A stretch of 64,000 nt of DNA, from contig JAKJXP020000011.1 in assembly GCA_022225965.2 (NCBI GenBank), positions 62,001 through 126,000 of the forward strand, written 5' to 3'. Both the position numbers and the translations under genes were made by a program. Positions 34,300-44,202 of the stretch are shown in pieces (positions within the stretch are counted from its first letter, which is position 1; every line of letters begins with the position of its first letter). The notes under the pieces are model-generated. The model had not been told where the DNA came from and did not search any database. It was given only the letters and a program-made list of their open reading frames with translations. This DNA is from Diatrype stigma. Its lineage: Eukaryota; Ascomycota; Sordariomycetes; Xylariales; Diatrypaceae.

Positions 34300-37200
34300 A
34301 TTTTAAGCCATAAGGTTCGGGGAAATTGCCGATTTTCGTAACGAAAGCCGTAACATTTATGCTGCGGCCGAATAAGGCTTTGCCGCAAAAGCCGAAAATA
34401 ATAAATACTTTAATTATAATAAGCAAGGCCATTAAGTTAAGAATTACAAAATAAAGGCGAAATTTTCGAAAGATATATAATACGTAAGTACGAATAAAAA
34501 AGTTACTTTTAAAAGAATCTTATATTAAAACGTTATTAATAATAAATTCCGGTTAATTTTTAATAAATTTAAAGGAAATAAGCGGTTTCGCGTATATTTT
34601 GCCGGCGCCGAAAGTAATAATAAGGACGACTTCGAAAAAAGTTCCGCCGAATAGCTATAAAATAACGAAAAATTTAATCGTAACCTTAATAAATTTTTTA
34701 AGCAATTCGAAAATAACGAATAAAAGCGCCGCATTTATTTAATGAAAATAAACGCCGGTAATAAATTATTCCTTAATAAAAATAAACCTTTACGAAAAGA
34801 ATACGGTAAAAATCATAATTTTTTCTTTACGGAAATAATTAACGGAAATAAATTTATAATTTTTTTAAATTACGAATATACCTTTTATTATATTTTCGAA
34901 TCGATAGCAGCTACGTTAAGGACGTATAATTCTTTGAAACCGTTAATAATGCGAAGAATTAAGAATACAAAACCGAAAATTTCGCGTAATATAATAGTTA
35001 TCGTCCGGTTCTTAATGCCCGATAACAGTATTATTCCGTTTCGAATATTAACGGGAATTATTTCCGACGGCATTTTTTTCGGTAACTTAATTTTTAGGAA
35101 AAATTTATTTTATAAGCTAGATATATATTATAAAAAAAAGGGAAAAAACGAAATAATTATCTTAATTAAAGTTACCGGAAAATCCGTAATTCGTTTAATC
35201 GCTTTATTATATATCCTTTACGTTTTCGAAACGGCTTACGTAATAGCCGAGCCTAACTTAATAACTTGGTATAAACTTATTTTAATAAATAATAAGGCCA
35301 TTAATAAATACTTTTTATAATACGTTTATAATTTCTTAAAACTATTCGGGCTTATTTCGAAAAAGGTTATTGCGAATATATATATTCGTTATTATATTAA
35401 TATTAAAAATAATAAATCCATTAAATTCCCTTTACGTCGATATAGCCCTATTTAATTTCGGGCATTCCGTAAATTCGTTAAAAAGCATTTAAAAATGATT
35501 ATACGTATTAATACGGACTTATAAGGTTCGTTTGCATTATTTATACCCAAAAAGGCACCGGATTAAATAACGAAGCTTAATAAATTCGATAAAAACGTAA
35601 TATAACGATTTTATTATAATTATCGGGAATTTAATAAAATCCAGCGAAAAAACGCTTATTCGCTTTTTAACGCAATAAATAAAATCCAACAAATAGCCGG
35701 GTATTGCTGGTATTATTTTATCGACTTTAAAAATAGCTTTTAATAAATCAAAATTTACGAATCAAATATCGAAAAAACCGCCTTTATAATTTTATTTGGC
35801 ATTTACGAATGGTTAATAATACCTTTCGGACTTTATAACGTTCCGGCGACTTTTTAAGCATTAATGAAAAGAATCCTCGAATTATTTCGCGAATTTATTT
35901 CGGATATATTAAATAATATGGCCGTATAAGTTAATATATCCGAATAACTTTACGAACGTATATTCGCCTTATTTAAAAGGCTTTTTAGTTACGGAATAAT
36001 CGTAAATCCAACGAAATCCCTAATATTCGTCAAAAAAAAATCTTTTTAGGTTTCGTAATTTCCGAAAAAAAAATCGAAGCCGATCCAATTAAAGTTGCAG
36101 TTATCCGGAATAAGCCTAAACCGGCAATAATAACCGAAATTCGAACGTTTATAAACGCCGCCGGTTATTTGCGGCATTTAATTAATAAATATTCGAAAAT
36201 TGCTGGGTTATTTATAACCTTTATAAGCGGCCCGAAAAACGAGCGTATCGAATTATTTCTTAAAGCCATAACAAGCTAAAAGATAATTTGCGAAATAATT
36301 ACAATAACGCCCGTAATTCGAAAATTCGATTAGTGCCGTCCGATTATTTTCGAAGCAAACGTTTCGTAATAATTTGTCGGCGCAATATTATTATAATTTT
36401 ATATAAAAGCAATAGGCGTTTTCGTTTTATATTTAATTATTTATTTTTCGAAAAAGCTTATAAAAACTTAATTATGATATTCCGTTTAAAAAAGAGAGCT
36501 TTTTGGTATTATGCTGGCATTTTAATATTAGCGGTATTAAATTAAAGACGGCAATATAATAATAATTATTAATTACGAATCGTTAAAAATAATTAATACG
36601 AAAGCCGAATAATCGGCCTATATATTGCATTTTTTTAATGCTATCGAGCATTTCGGAATTCGTATTATATATCGTTCGGGCCGAACGAACGTTTTTGCCG
36701 ATTATCTTTTAAAGTTTTAGGAAGCCGTAATAATGGCAGCCGAAAAAATCGAGCCGATTCGTTACGCCGATTAATTAAACCGATTAAACCTTTAAGCTAT
36801 TTTCGAAACCCTTTTGTATAATACTTCTTTATTCTTAATTATATAACGAAAATAAATTAATAAGTATTTTGTTATATATCGAAATAAGTTATATAAAATA
36901 ATTAAACATAAGAAAATGCCCGATAATTCTTTATATATAAAGGATACCGTTACGAAAGCGCAAACTTTATAAAAAGTTTTCGAATACGATGAATTTTTAG
37001 TATAATTAAAACGAATTTATTACGATTAAGGCTATTCGATTATTAAAATAACGCTTTGCGATATATAGAAATAATTTTGGTATCCGGAAATCGTTTTCGT
37101 TACGTAATAAATAATCGTCGAATGCCCGATTTGTTAATTAATAAGGAAACCGAGTTTTTTATTATTAAACTTATAATCCATATAATTCCCAGCATTTTTA

Positions 37201-37950
37201 ATTAAGTAGGCAATCGATTATACGTTAATAGATTCGTTTATAATTTTTATGGCTATTAAATACGTTACGAAATAAATAAAAGCCGACGTTATTTCTTTCG
37301 CCCAATTCGGGGATACGATTTTTATATTCTTCCGTATTGGACGTATTTACGGTATCCCTAAAAAGTGAATTAGTAATAACGCCGGCGCTTTTAAAAATAA
37401 AACCGCGAACGCCTGAAATAAAAAATAAGGCTTTATCGTAAAAATTATTATATTAAGGCGCCTAAGAAATAACGGAAAAATAAAAAAAGTTAATAAAAAC
37501 CTAAAGAAAATTATATTGCGCGAATATTAAATAAATCCCATAGCCCGTTTGCTGTTCGAATTATTATAACGAACGGTAATTATTTATAACCGTATTTTTA
37601 AACCGAGCGGTTATAGCTTATATTTTTTATTATTCGGTATAATTTCCTTTTAAAAATAAATCTTATCGGAATTTTATAAATACTTTTGCGAATCGACGGA
37701 AAGGAAAAAGTTTTAAAATAATAAGTTATTGGCAGCAAATTATAAAGCATCGTTTATAAAAGCCCGCTTTAATAATATAAAGGCGTTTCGTAATAAGATA
37801 TAAACGTATTTTTAAAAAAAAAGGGGCTTATTAAAACGTACGTTTTGGGCGATTAAATTTTTCGCATTTATTAACGCTAAGGAAAATACGAGCCTTATTA
37901 CGACGGGCCTTAAAGCGTAATTAATTATTATTTCGGTAATACGTATTATT
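34300..37950 (+). pseudogene. Gag-pol remnant of the retrotransposon
   Basis: Reading frames are broken by dozens of stops created by C-to-T and G-to-A changes. At the zinc knuckle (34406-34447) the three cysteine positions of the CX2CX4HX4C motif all read tyrosine while the histidine survives. In the RT the catalytic aspartates now read asparagine near 35908, and glutamine codons have become TAA. The longest open stretch in the interior (34742-35320, 192 codons) is in a different frame from the recognisable domains and is not proposed as a gene. Confidence 0.85.
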
Positions 37951-38150
37951 TATAAAATTTCGGAAAAATTTAATTACAAAACAAATATAACGAAACGAAT
38001 TTATTTCCGGCCTTTATAAAAGACGGGCATTCCGTATATAATATGTAATATACAAATAAGCAACTTTTAAAATAAGATCGTCGGCGCTTAATAGGAAGGG
38101 AAATTAACGATAATAATTAAGAACGATTATAATAAAGAAAGGGAATAATT

Positions 38151-38336
38151 ATAAATCCGAATATTTCCCATAATGCCAAGGATCGGAAAATCGGAGTATA
38201 AAATTCTAGCAGCTTAAAGCGCATAACTGTAATTAGCTTTAATTCAATAATCAGTCCGGATTTTCAATATAATCCTAAGTGAATTGTTAATAGCAGTAAT
38301 TCCCTAGGGGTTCGAAGGACCGGACGCAGAAGCACA
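38151..38336 (+). repeat. Right LTR (186 bp)
   Basis: Same length as the left LTR and in direct orientation. Overall less mutated than the left one, except in its first 15 bases. Confidence 0.85.
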
Positions 38337-38341
38337 GGTGT
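38337..38341. repeat. Target-site duplication, right copy (GGTGT)
   Basis: Matches the left copy at 32793-32797. Confidence 0.75.
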
Positions 38342-39062
38342 TCCTTTAAAAGCCGGCATCGTACGTGCACATGCCCTGGCAAGAATAAAGAATGTTCCAT
38401 CAATCCATCTAACTTCAAATGTTATTAGTAATTACCTACCTAGGTAGGTATGTAGTGACTACGTAATAGTCCTGTGGGTGTATATTGATTAGGTAGGTAC
38501 CTTTGAGTGACTGCCCATAACTTGACTAGTTTAAGAAAGTTATCAGATGCGCGCGTGCGCCTACATAATAGCGCCTCCCCGAACCCCGCCCTTCCACCTG
38601 AAGCTTCGTCTCACGTGTTTTGGCTTTGACTTCTCGATGGTGGAGCGCCGGAGGACTTTCAATGTTCTGACCTAGAAGAGCTCCTGTGGTGCTTGGTTAC
38701 AAGTGCTTGGCTTCACAAGTGCTTGGGCTCAAAGACATCCAGGGTGTTTGGCCTGATAGTTGAAACATTCAAGTACAGTATCAACTGACTACATACTACG
38801 TACCCTAAGTTTACATGCAGTGGCCCTGTATGTACGAAGCACTTTCTAAGCGCCGTTGTCCTTTTGCGGCTTAAGTCCCAAATTCCCGGGATGTTGCAAT
38901 GACGTACATTATATACTACATACAACAGGTAACTGTGATGTTTCGTGTAATCATCACGTGAATTGGCGTTTACTGATGTACTATGTAGGTACACATGAGG
39001 TAGTAGGTATTCACGTGTGTACCTCCTACGTATAGAGCGGTACCTAATCGAGCTAGCCTTAC
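38342..39062. other. Intergenic between retroelement and MITE
   Basis: Ordinary composition returns immediately after the duplication. One TACCTAGGTA palindrome at 38437-38446. A minus-strand frame at 38713-39156 runs into the inverted-repeat element and has no known motif; it is not called. Confidence 0.5.
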
Positions 39063-39151
39063 GAGCTCTAAATAAGAGCCACCCTAGGAAGGCTATAACG
39101 GTCGGAAGGCTATGTGCTAAATTCGGCGCTAAGTTCTTTGGCACCTGCCAG
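39063..39151. repeat. Left terminal inverted repeat of MITE
   Basis: Pairs with 39565-39653 (reverse complement, about 90% identical). Confidence 0.8.
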
Positions 39152-39298
39152 TACATTTATACATACAGCCATGCATTCCCTCCCCCTTTCCTTTCATATA
39201 CGCATATGTTTATAATCGCTTTATGAACTTAATTTTATATGGAAATACTATCGTTTTCATTAATAGCTAACATTATATTACATAACAATCCTAAGGAG

Positions 39299-39374
39299 TG
39301 CCGTTTTAAGCAATGCCGTTCCAAGCAACGCCGTCTTAAGCAGCGCCGTCCTAAGCAGTGCCCGTCTTAAGCAG
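39299..39374. repeat. 15-bp tandem repeat inside MITE
   Basis: Five units of a 15-16-base motif of the form (T/C)GCCGT(C/T)(C/T)(C/T)AAGCA(A/G). Units differ mainly at C/T or A/G positions. It is followed by a GCCGCC run. Confidence 0.7.
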
Positions 39375-39564
39375 CGCCGCCGCCGGCCCCCCTTTTTTTT
39401 TTTCCCTTGCCTTTTTCCTCTAATTTATGCCGTTACGCTGTTAGATTTATACCCTTTTGCTTAGGCATTAAATACGGAAACGAACTAAACGGTTGCCTAT
39501 AAGGAACTTAAGGACTATAAAAAAAAAAGGAAAGGAAAGGCATAACCGGGGCTGCACTTATAAG

Positions 39565-39653
39565 CTAGCAGGTGCCAAAGAGCTTAGCTCCAGATTTAGC
39601 ACATAGCCTTCCGACCGTTATAGCCTTCCTAGGGTGGCTCCTAAATAAAGCTC
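39565..39653. repeat. Right terminal inverted repeat of MITE
   Basis: Reverse complement of 39063-39151. Confidence 0.8.
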
Positions 39654-39973
39654 TTGTCGGCAGTCGTGTCCGTTATCTTATCTACTGGTTGATCAGCATC
39701 ATCGTCGCATGGAAACCTTTGATGGAGCGAAAGGAGTAAACAACAATAGCATTCCTTCAGTATACTAGTCATGACATCCTCTTCCTGCCAATCTCCTCCT
39801 TGAACCTCCGGGCCTTTACCTGGCTTCCCCACCCGTCTCATTCGCCATTACTATTCAACCCATCACCACCATCATTATCATCCCTTCAGTCCCTACCCTG
39901 CCGTGGCCTCCCTGGTACCCTAGGTCTAGTCTACATTTAGCCCTCCCTAGGCCCAGGCCTAGGTGCGCCCAAG
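39654..39973. promoter_or_regulatory. TFB4 5' flank
   Basis: About 320 bp between the MITE and the TFB4 ATG. CT-rich with cccatcaccaccatcattatcatccc-type pyrimidine tracts, common in fungal leaders; cctaggtctag and cctaggccc motifs resemble the dispersed palindrome. Confidence 0.45.
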
Positions 39974-41275
39974 ATGAATCGCATCGATGCGTCAGACCAC
40001 TACGACGATAGTTCTTTCAAAGGGCAGACACCGTCACTACTGACCGTCATAATCGACACGAATCCCCGGGCCTGGGCTGCTCTGAAATCCGTCCTTCCCA
40101 TATCCCAGGCCATCGCCAACATCCTGGTCTTTATCAACGCCCACCTAGCCTTCGGAAACGACAACCAGGTCGCCGTGTTCGCCGCCCACACCAACCGCGC
40201 CGTCTGGCTATACCCAAACCGCGGCGAGAGAGGGCACCGTGGTGCTGGCGATGGTTTAACAACGGCGGGACCAGGAGGTGGAGAAGGCGCGAATAGCAAT
40301 AGCAACGGCAATGGCAATGGCAATAGCAACAACAGCGCCTCAGCCAACAAATACCCCCAGTTTGCGCAGATCGAAACCTCTATCCTCGCCGCCTTGCGCG
40401 ACATCATCAACAATACGACGCCCGCGGACATCGCGCCGACGACCCCCTTGATCGCTGGCGCCCTAACTCTCGCGCTCTCCCATATCAACAAGACCTCGCT
40501 CGCCTTCGCCCCGCCCAAGTCCTCGTCCTCCGACCCGGCCAATCCGACAGGCGCGAATGCGACATCGACATCATCAACATCGGCGTCAGAGCAACAGCCG
40601 ACGCTGCACGCGCGGATTCTCGTGCTCTCCGTGTCAGACTCCGCTCCCTCGCAGTACATCCCGACGATGAATGCGGTGTTCGCGGCATCGCATGCGCGGA
40701 TCCCCATCGACACGCTGGCGGTGCGCGGGGCACCGACGTTCCTGCAGCAGGCGGCCTACATTACAGGGGGGATGTTCCTATCGGCCTCGTCAAACCCGAG
40801 CCCAGCGGCATCGAATACGAACCAGTCGAATCAGCCGAACCAGTCAACTCCGCCATATCCGAACCCGCGTGGCCTACTATCGTACCTCATGTTCGCGTTC
40901 TTGGCCGACGCCCAGGCGCGCCAGGCCCTCGTGAACCCCACGCAAGATACGGTCGACTTTCGCGCCGCTTGCTTCTGCCACCGCCGCGTCATCGACACTG
41001 GGTTTGTTTGTAGCGTCTGCCTGAGTATTTTCTGCGAGGTGCCGCAACAGCAGCAGACGGAGGCGCAGACGACCACCAACGGAGAGAACGGAAGCGGAGG
41101 CACAGCAGCACCTGCAGCAGAGTGTCTGACGTGCGGTACCAGGCTCGCCCTCGGTCGGTATGGTGCCAAGCCGGCCGTCGTGCCCAGGAAGAAGGCCAAG
41201 AAAAAGAAGGCTCGCGTGAATGGCGCCAGTATTGGGCCCGACACGGGAAGCGCAGTTGGCACGCCGGTGCCGTAG
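39974..41275 (+). CDS. TFB4: TFIIH core subunit TFB4 (p34 homologue)
   Basis: Uninterrupted frame of 433 residues. An N-terminal von Willebrand A-like fold starts at SLLTVIIDTNPRAW and includes LVFINAHLAFGNDNQVAVFAAH and the ARILVLSVSDSAPSQYIPTMNAVFAA and ITGGMFL strands typical of p34. A C4 zinc region follows (about residue 333: CFCHRRVIDTGFVCSVCLSIFC, then CLTCGTRL). The basic end (PRKKAKKKKARV) suits a nuclear protein. Tfb4 partners Ssl1 in the TFIIH core and so acts in RNA polymerase II initiation and nucleotide excision repair. Fungal-type low-complexity inserts (Asn/Gly/Ser near residues 95-117, Ser/Pro/Asn near 270-295, Gln/Thr/Gly inside the zinc region at about 358-377) make it longer than the yeast protein (338). 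Confidence 0.95.
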   Translation: MNRIDASDHYDDSSFKGQTPSLLTVIIDTNPRAWAALKSVLPISQAIANILVFINAHLAFGNDNQVAVFAAHTNRAVWLYPNRGERGHRGAGDGLTTAGPGGGEGANSNSNGNGNGNSNNSASANKYPQFAQIETSILAALRDIINNTTPADIAPTTPLIAGALTLALSHINKTSLAFAPPKSSSSDPANPTGANATSTSSTSASEQQPTLHARILVLSVSDSAPSQYIPTMNAVFAASHARIPIDTLAVRGAPTFLQQAAYITGGMFLSASSNPSPAASNTNQSNQPNQSTPPYPNPRGLLSYLMFAFLADAQARQALVNPTQDTVDFRAACFCHRRVIDTGFVCSVCLSIFCEVPQQQQTEAQTTTNGENGSGGTAAPAAECLTCGTRLALGRYGAKPAVVPRKKAKKKKARVNGASIGPDTGSAVGTPVP

Positions 41276-42301
41276 TGCCCAAGTAGCTGGCCTGGCTTAC
41301 CTGATTTTTCGGGGAGGGAGGTGTGTACTGAACGGGTACTTATTTTCGGGTTGGGTAAAGGGAAAACGCGTGGTTCACGTGTGAGAGGCGCGGCTGGTTT
41401 GGCCAAGTTCTACTTAAGCAATCTTGCCCCGGGATATTCAGAAAGGCTGGGGCATTACCCAACGGTTGACAGGAGATCAATGTATAGTCTGGGGGGTCAA
41501 TCTACCTACGGATTTGCTTACCGGGCGTTTAGGATATTGAGGTCTCAGAGCGGGGTACAGCGCATGTCATATATCATGATACAATGGGAGAAGGGGGGCG
41601 TTATTACCCCATTTGATTTCATCGCGTTTCGATTTGGTCGGTTGGTTGGTTCGTGAGAATTCCTCTGAACTTCGTCCATCTTCGTATCCATCCATGTCAA
41701 GCGGGTGTCTACTTAACCATCCAGACTATCCTCTACCGCTTATATTCTATGTGGAGGGAGCCTCCATCGTGGTGTGGCGACTTACACCGCAATCAACCAA
41801 CCCGCTACCACAGCCATAACTACTTAGTAGGTATTGGTGAACTTGAGAGCGTTCAGAGAGCTGACATCAACCGTGTATGGCGGAAATGGGGGCCTTCTTC
41901 ACGACTACGAAAGCTGAACATAAAGACGATCACTCATCCATCGCACGTGCTTATGGAAGGCATTTATATACATGCCCATTCGCCCAAACGACTATAGGAT
42001 CTGTGAGGCCTTGGAATATCAAGTACCCAAGGTGAATAATAGAAAAGCAAGAAGATATTGACTGACGAATATTGAACGCCATGAGACACAGAGTTAAGAG
42101 GTAGAGCGCCGCCTCAATGCCGCCCCGAATATGCTATTGCCAATCTATGAAGGGGGAGGTGGTTTCATTATTAGGTATCTCGATGCTGGTCAAATACAGC
42201 ACCAAACTGTTGATTATCGCGAGTCCAACCTCGCTCATCCAATTTTATTTCTCCAAAATTGGAGATGCTGGAGAACTTTGCATATTATATGCGTAGGTGT
42301 A
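41276..42301. other. Convergent 3' intergenic region
   Basis: Between the TFB4 and taspase-like stop codons. The frames present have no recognised content. Confidence 0.5.
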
Positions 42302-44202
42302 TCAATTGATCCAGATCTTCCGTGCGCCTTGTGCTATCCCACTATGGCTACCATCATTGACCCGCGACATGACACAGCCTGGGTCACGATCTTTTGAGCC
42401 CATAGACGCAAGCGCAAAGGAATCGGTATTGTGTGCGAAATAGAGGTAGTAGCCCTTAGGCGTCTTCTTGACTGCCATTACACCGATGGCGCCCGCTGAC
42501 GTTGAGTTTTTTACCCCGGGGTGTTCCTGAAAGTCATGGACAACGAACCCCTGGAGGACGGCACTTTCGTCCTGCTCCTCGACGTCCACACCACCGGCAC
42601 CACGTACAGTGCCGTTGTACAAGCGGTCTGCACATTTTTGAGCTGCTATGGTCGTCGCCATGTGTTCGCCGGTTCCGCTTGTTACCGCAGCCACCGTGAT
42701 CCCTTCCGGATCGTCTGGATTAGCAGGGACCACGGCTGTGCCAATACCTACAAGTGCTGCGGGACCTATTCGACCTCGGTGCTTCATGCCAATCCCGCCC
42801 GACGATGACCCGGCGGCAATCCTGCCATCCTGGTCGATGGCAATAGCTCCCACTGTGTCGGTAATTAGGTCATCATCATTCAGATCCGGGAACTCCAGGC
42901 TCCGGCAACCACGAGCTCCATCTTCCCCGGAGAATCTGCCAGAGCATGGCGGCTGCATAGACCTCGGATTGTTGCCGTGCCGAAGGGGAGCGGCGCAACC
43001 ATCAGTAGACTCGGTTGCTCGAGATAGGCGGTTGCCATTGAGATCACTGGTAAATCGTATGCGTTTAGCCATCGGAGACCCTGAGTTTCTGGACGCCACC
43101 TTGGAAGGAGAGAAGGCGGAGCTGAGACGGCTGAGAGCATCACGATCTGCAGGCAGGTGGGGTGCAGATAGGGATGCAATTGGGGTGTTGTGGGATGCTG
43201 TTGAGCTGGACCTTTGATGACTTGGGGTAGATGTAAGCGGCCCAGAATCACAGGGCGTGTTCTGAGCCGGCGAATCAGGCTGGCCTTCATTCCAAGTGCC
43301 TGCCAAGATCGCATTCGTGTGATCCCGGTGAATGTCTGCTAGTAAGCTTATCCCACTGCCGACCGTGTCACCGATTGTTTGATTGGTGTCTATCCCAGAA
43401 ACCTGGGGTGGTTCTTGACTCTCAGCTCGCTTCAGATCTTCCTGCCATCTGATGAAGCGGTCGTTGGAGTTCTTTGAGACCAACCACCCGTTGGGTACCA
43501 ACGGCATGCGGCATTCTATCGCGAACCCCTTGGCACCATCCCCAATAAGTAGGTTCGGGGGCACACGACGTAGTGATAGAGGCTCATTGCTCTTCTCGAA
43601 TATGATCTTGGCTAAGCTGATGGGGTTTCTGATATCTAGGACGGTGTTAGTGAAAGGGTAGTCAACGTGGCAAATGAAAAGGACATACTAGGGACAGCAC
43701 CACAAGCTCCACTGCGGCCCAGATGGTCAACTATAGTAGCATCGCACTCCACGGTACCGTCTATGCAGAGATTGCTCCCGAAGCCCGCGTTGGTGATTTC
43801 TTTATCTTCGAGGGTCTTGATGGCCTGCTCAACAGCCTCAACAGCAGACCTGCCTTCCCTCAGGCATTTCATACCTGCACGGGCGGCCCTACGATCATCA
43901 GTTCACCTGATCCTCATGGTAGTGGGGGAAACGACTTACTCGCTACAAGCGCCCAGATGAATATGTTCATTGGCGATGCTATGATATCCCGCCCCAGCAT
44001 GAATGAATATAGCTGATACATTTGGCAGTTTTGCACGCTTACCCCAGAAATCAGCTGCTCCGTCGTTTGAGGTAACCTTGTCGTCCCACGACGTAGCCCA
44101 ATCGTCGTCATCGGACTCGCTATGCCAGCTTGATACGTGCATATCATCGTCGGCTGAACGGGCGCGCTTGGACCCAAGAGTTGGTTGGGCTGTGTCAGAC
44201 AT
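42302..44202 (-). CDS. Threonine aspartase (taspase-like, isoaspartyl peptidase/L-asparaginase family)
   Basis: Three exons: 44202-43940, 43888-43689 and 43635-42302; 598 residues in frame, GTAAGT..GTAG and GTATGT..CTAG introns. The Ntn-hydrolase core begins with AIFIHAGAGYHS, continues with AARAGMKCLREG, VEQAIKTLEDKEITNAGFGSNL and DGTVECDATIV, and the catalytic Thr is at about residue 415 in ITDTVGAIAIDQDG, where autoproteolysis yields the beta subunit with free N-terminal Thr. SSSGGIGMKHRGRIG and the SGTGEHM loop follow. Taspase-type enzymes cleave after Asp, isoaspartyl hydrolases act on beta-aspartyl peptides; which one applies here is not clear. An insert of about 200 residues of low complexity (Ser/Pro, about 210-400) sits between alpha and beta parts. 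An acidic/serine-rich N-terminal tail (SARSADDD-like) of about 60 residues is unusual. Confidence 0.87.

Larger units (their letters stand above)
32798..38336 (+). mobile_element. Ty3/gypsy LTR retrotransposon, RIP-mutated
   Basis: Complete 5539-bp element: 186-bp LTRs (32798-32983 and 38151-38336) flanking an AT-rich interior. The pol order on the plus strand is readable through stops: a zinc-knuckle relic (34406-34447), reverse transcriptase core around 35700-35960, RT thumb (FLGFVISEKKIEADPIKV block) at 36045-36290, RNase H (36320-36720) and integrase (about 37000-37900, with AIDYTLID and FAQFGDTIF-type blocks). RNase H before integrase defines Ty3/gypsy (Metaviridae) order. CpA and TpG are almost absent while CpG persists, and many codons have become TAA/TAG, the signature of RIP. 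A purine tract precedes the right LTR (about 38134-38145). No functional gene remains. Confidence 0.92.
39063..39653. mobile_element. MITE-like element with 89-bp terminal inverted repeats
   Basis: The left arm 39063-39151 and right arm 39565-39653 are reverse complements over 89 bases with 9 mismatches; a 47-base core (from GAGCCACCC to GTGCTAAAT) is identical. The 413-bp interior has no open frame of note and contains a 15-bp tandem repeat and pyrimidine tracts. Long terminal inverted repeats, short length and no coding capacity fit a non-autonomous DNA transposon (MITE). A target duplication was not identified by eye. It ends 320 bp before the TFB4 start, so it may affect that promoter. 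Confidence 0.75.

Noticed and set aside
34742..35320. 192-codon plus-strand open frame inside the retroelement
   Set aside because: It is in a different frame from the recognisable pol domains and comes from stop depletion in AT-rich RIPped DNA.
38713..39156. 147-codon minus-strand frame near the MITE
   Set aside because: It ends inside the inverted-repeat arm and has no recognisable domain.
40000..41406. Antisense frames across TFB4 (237 and 191 codons)
   Set aside because: Shadows of TFB4; the plus-strand frame has clear p34 motifs.
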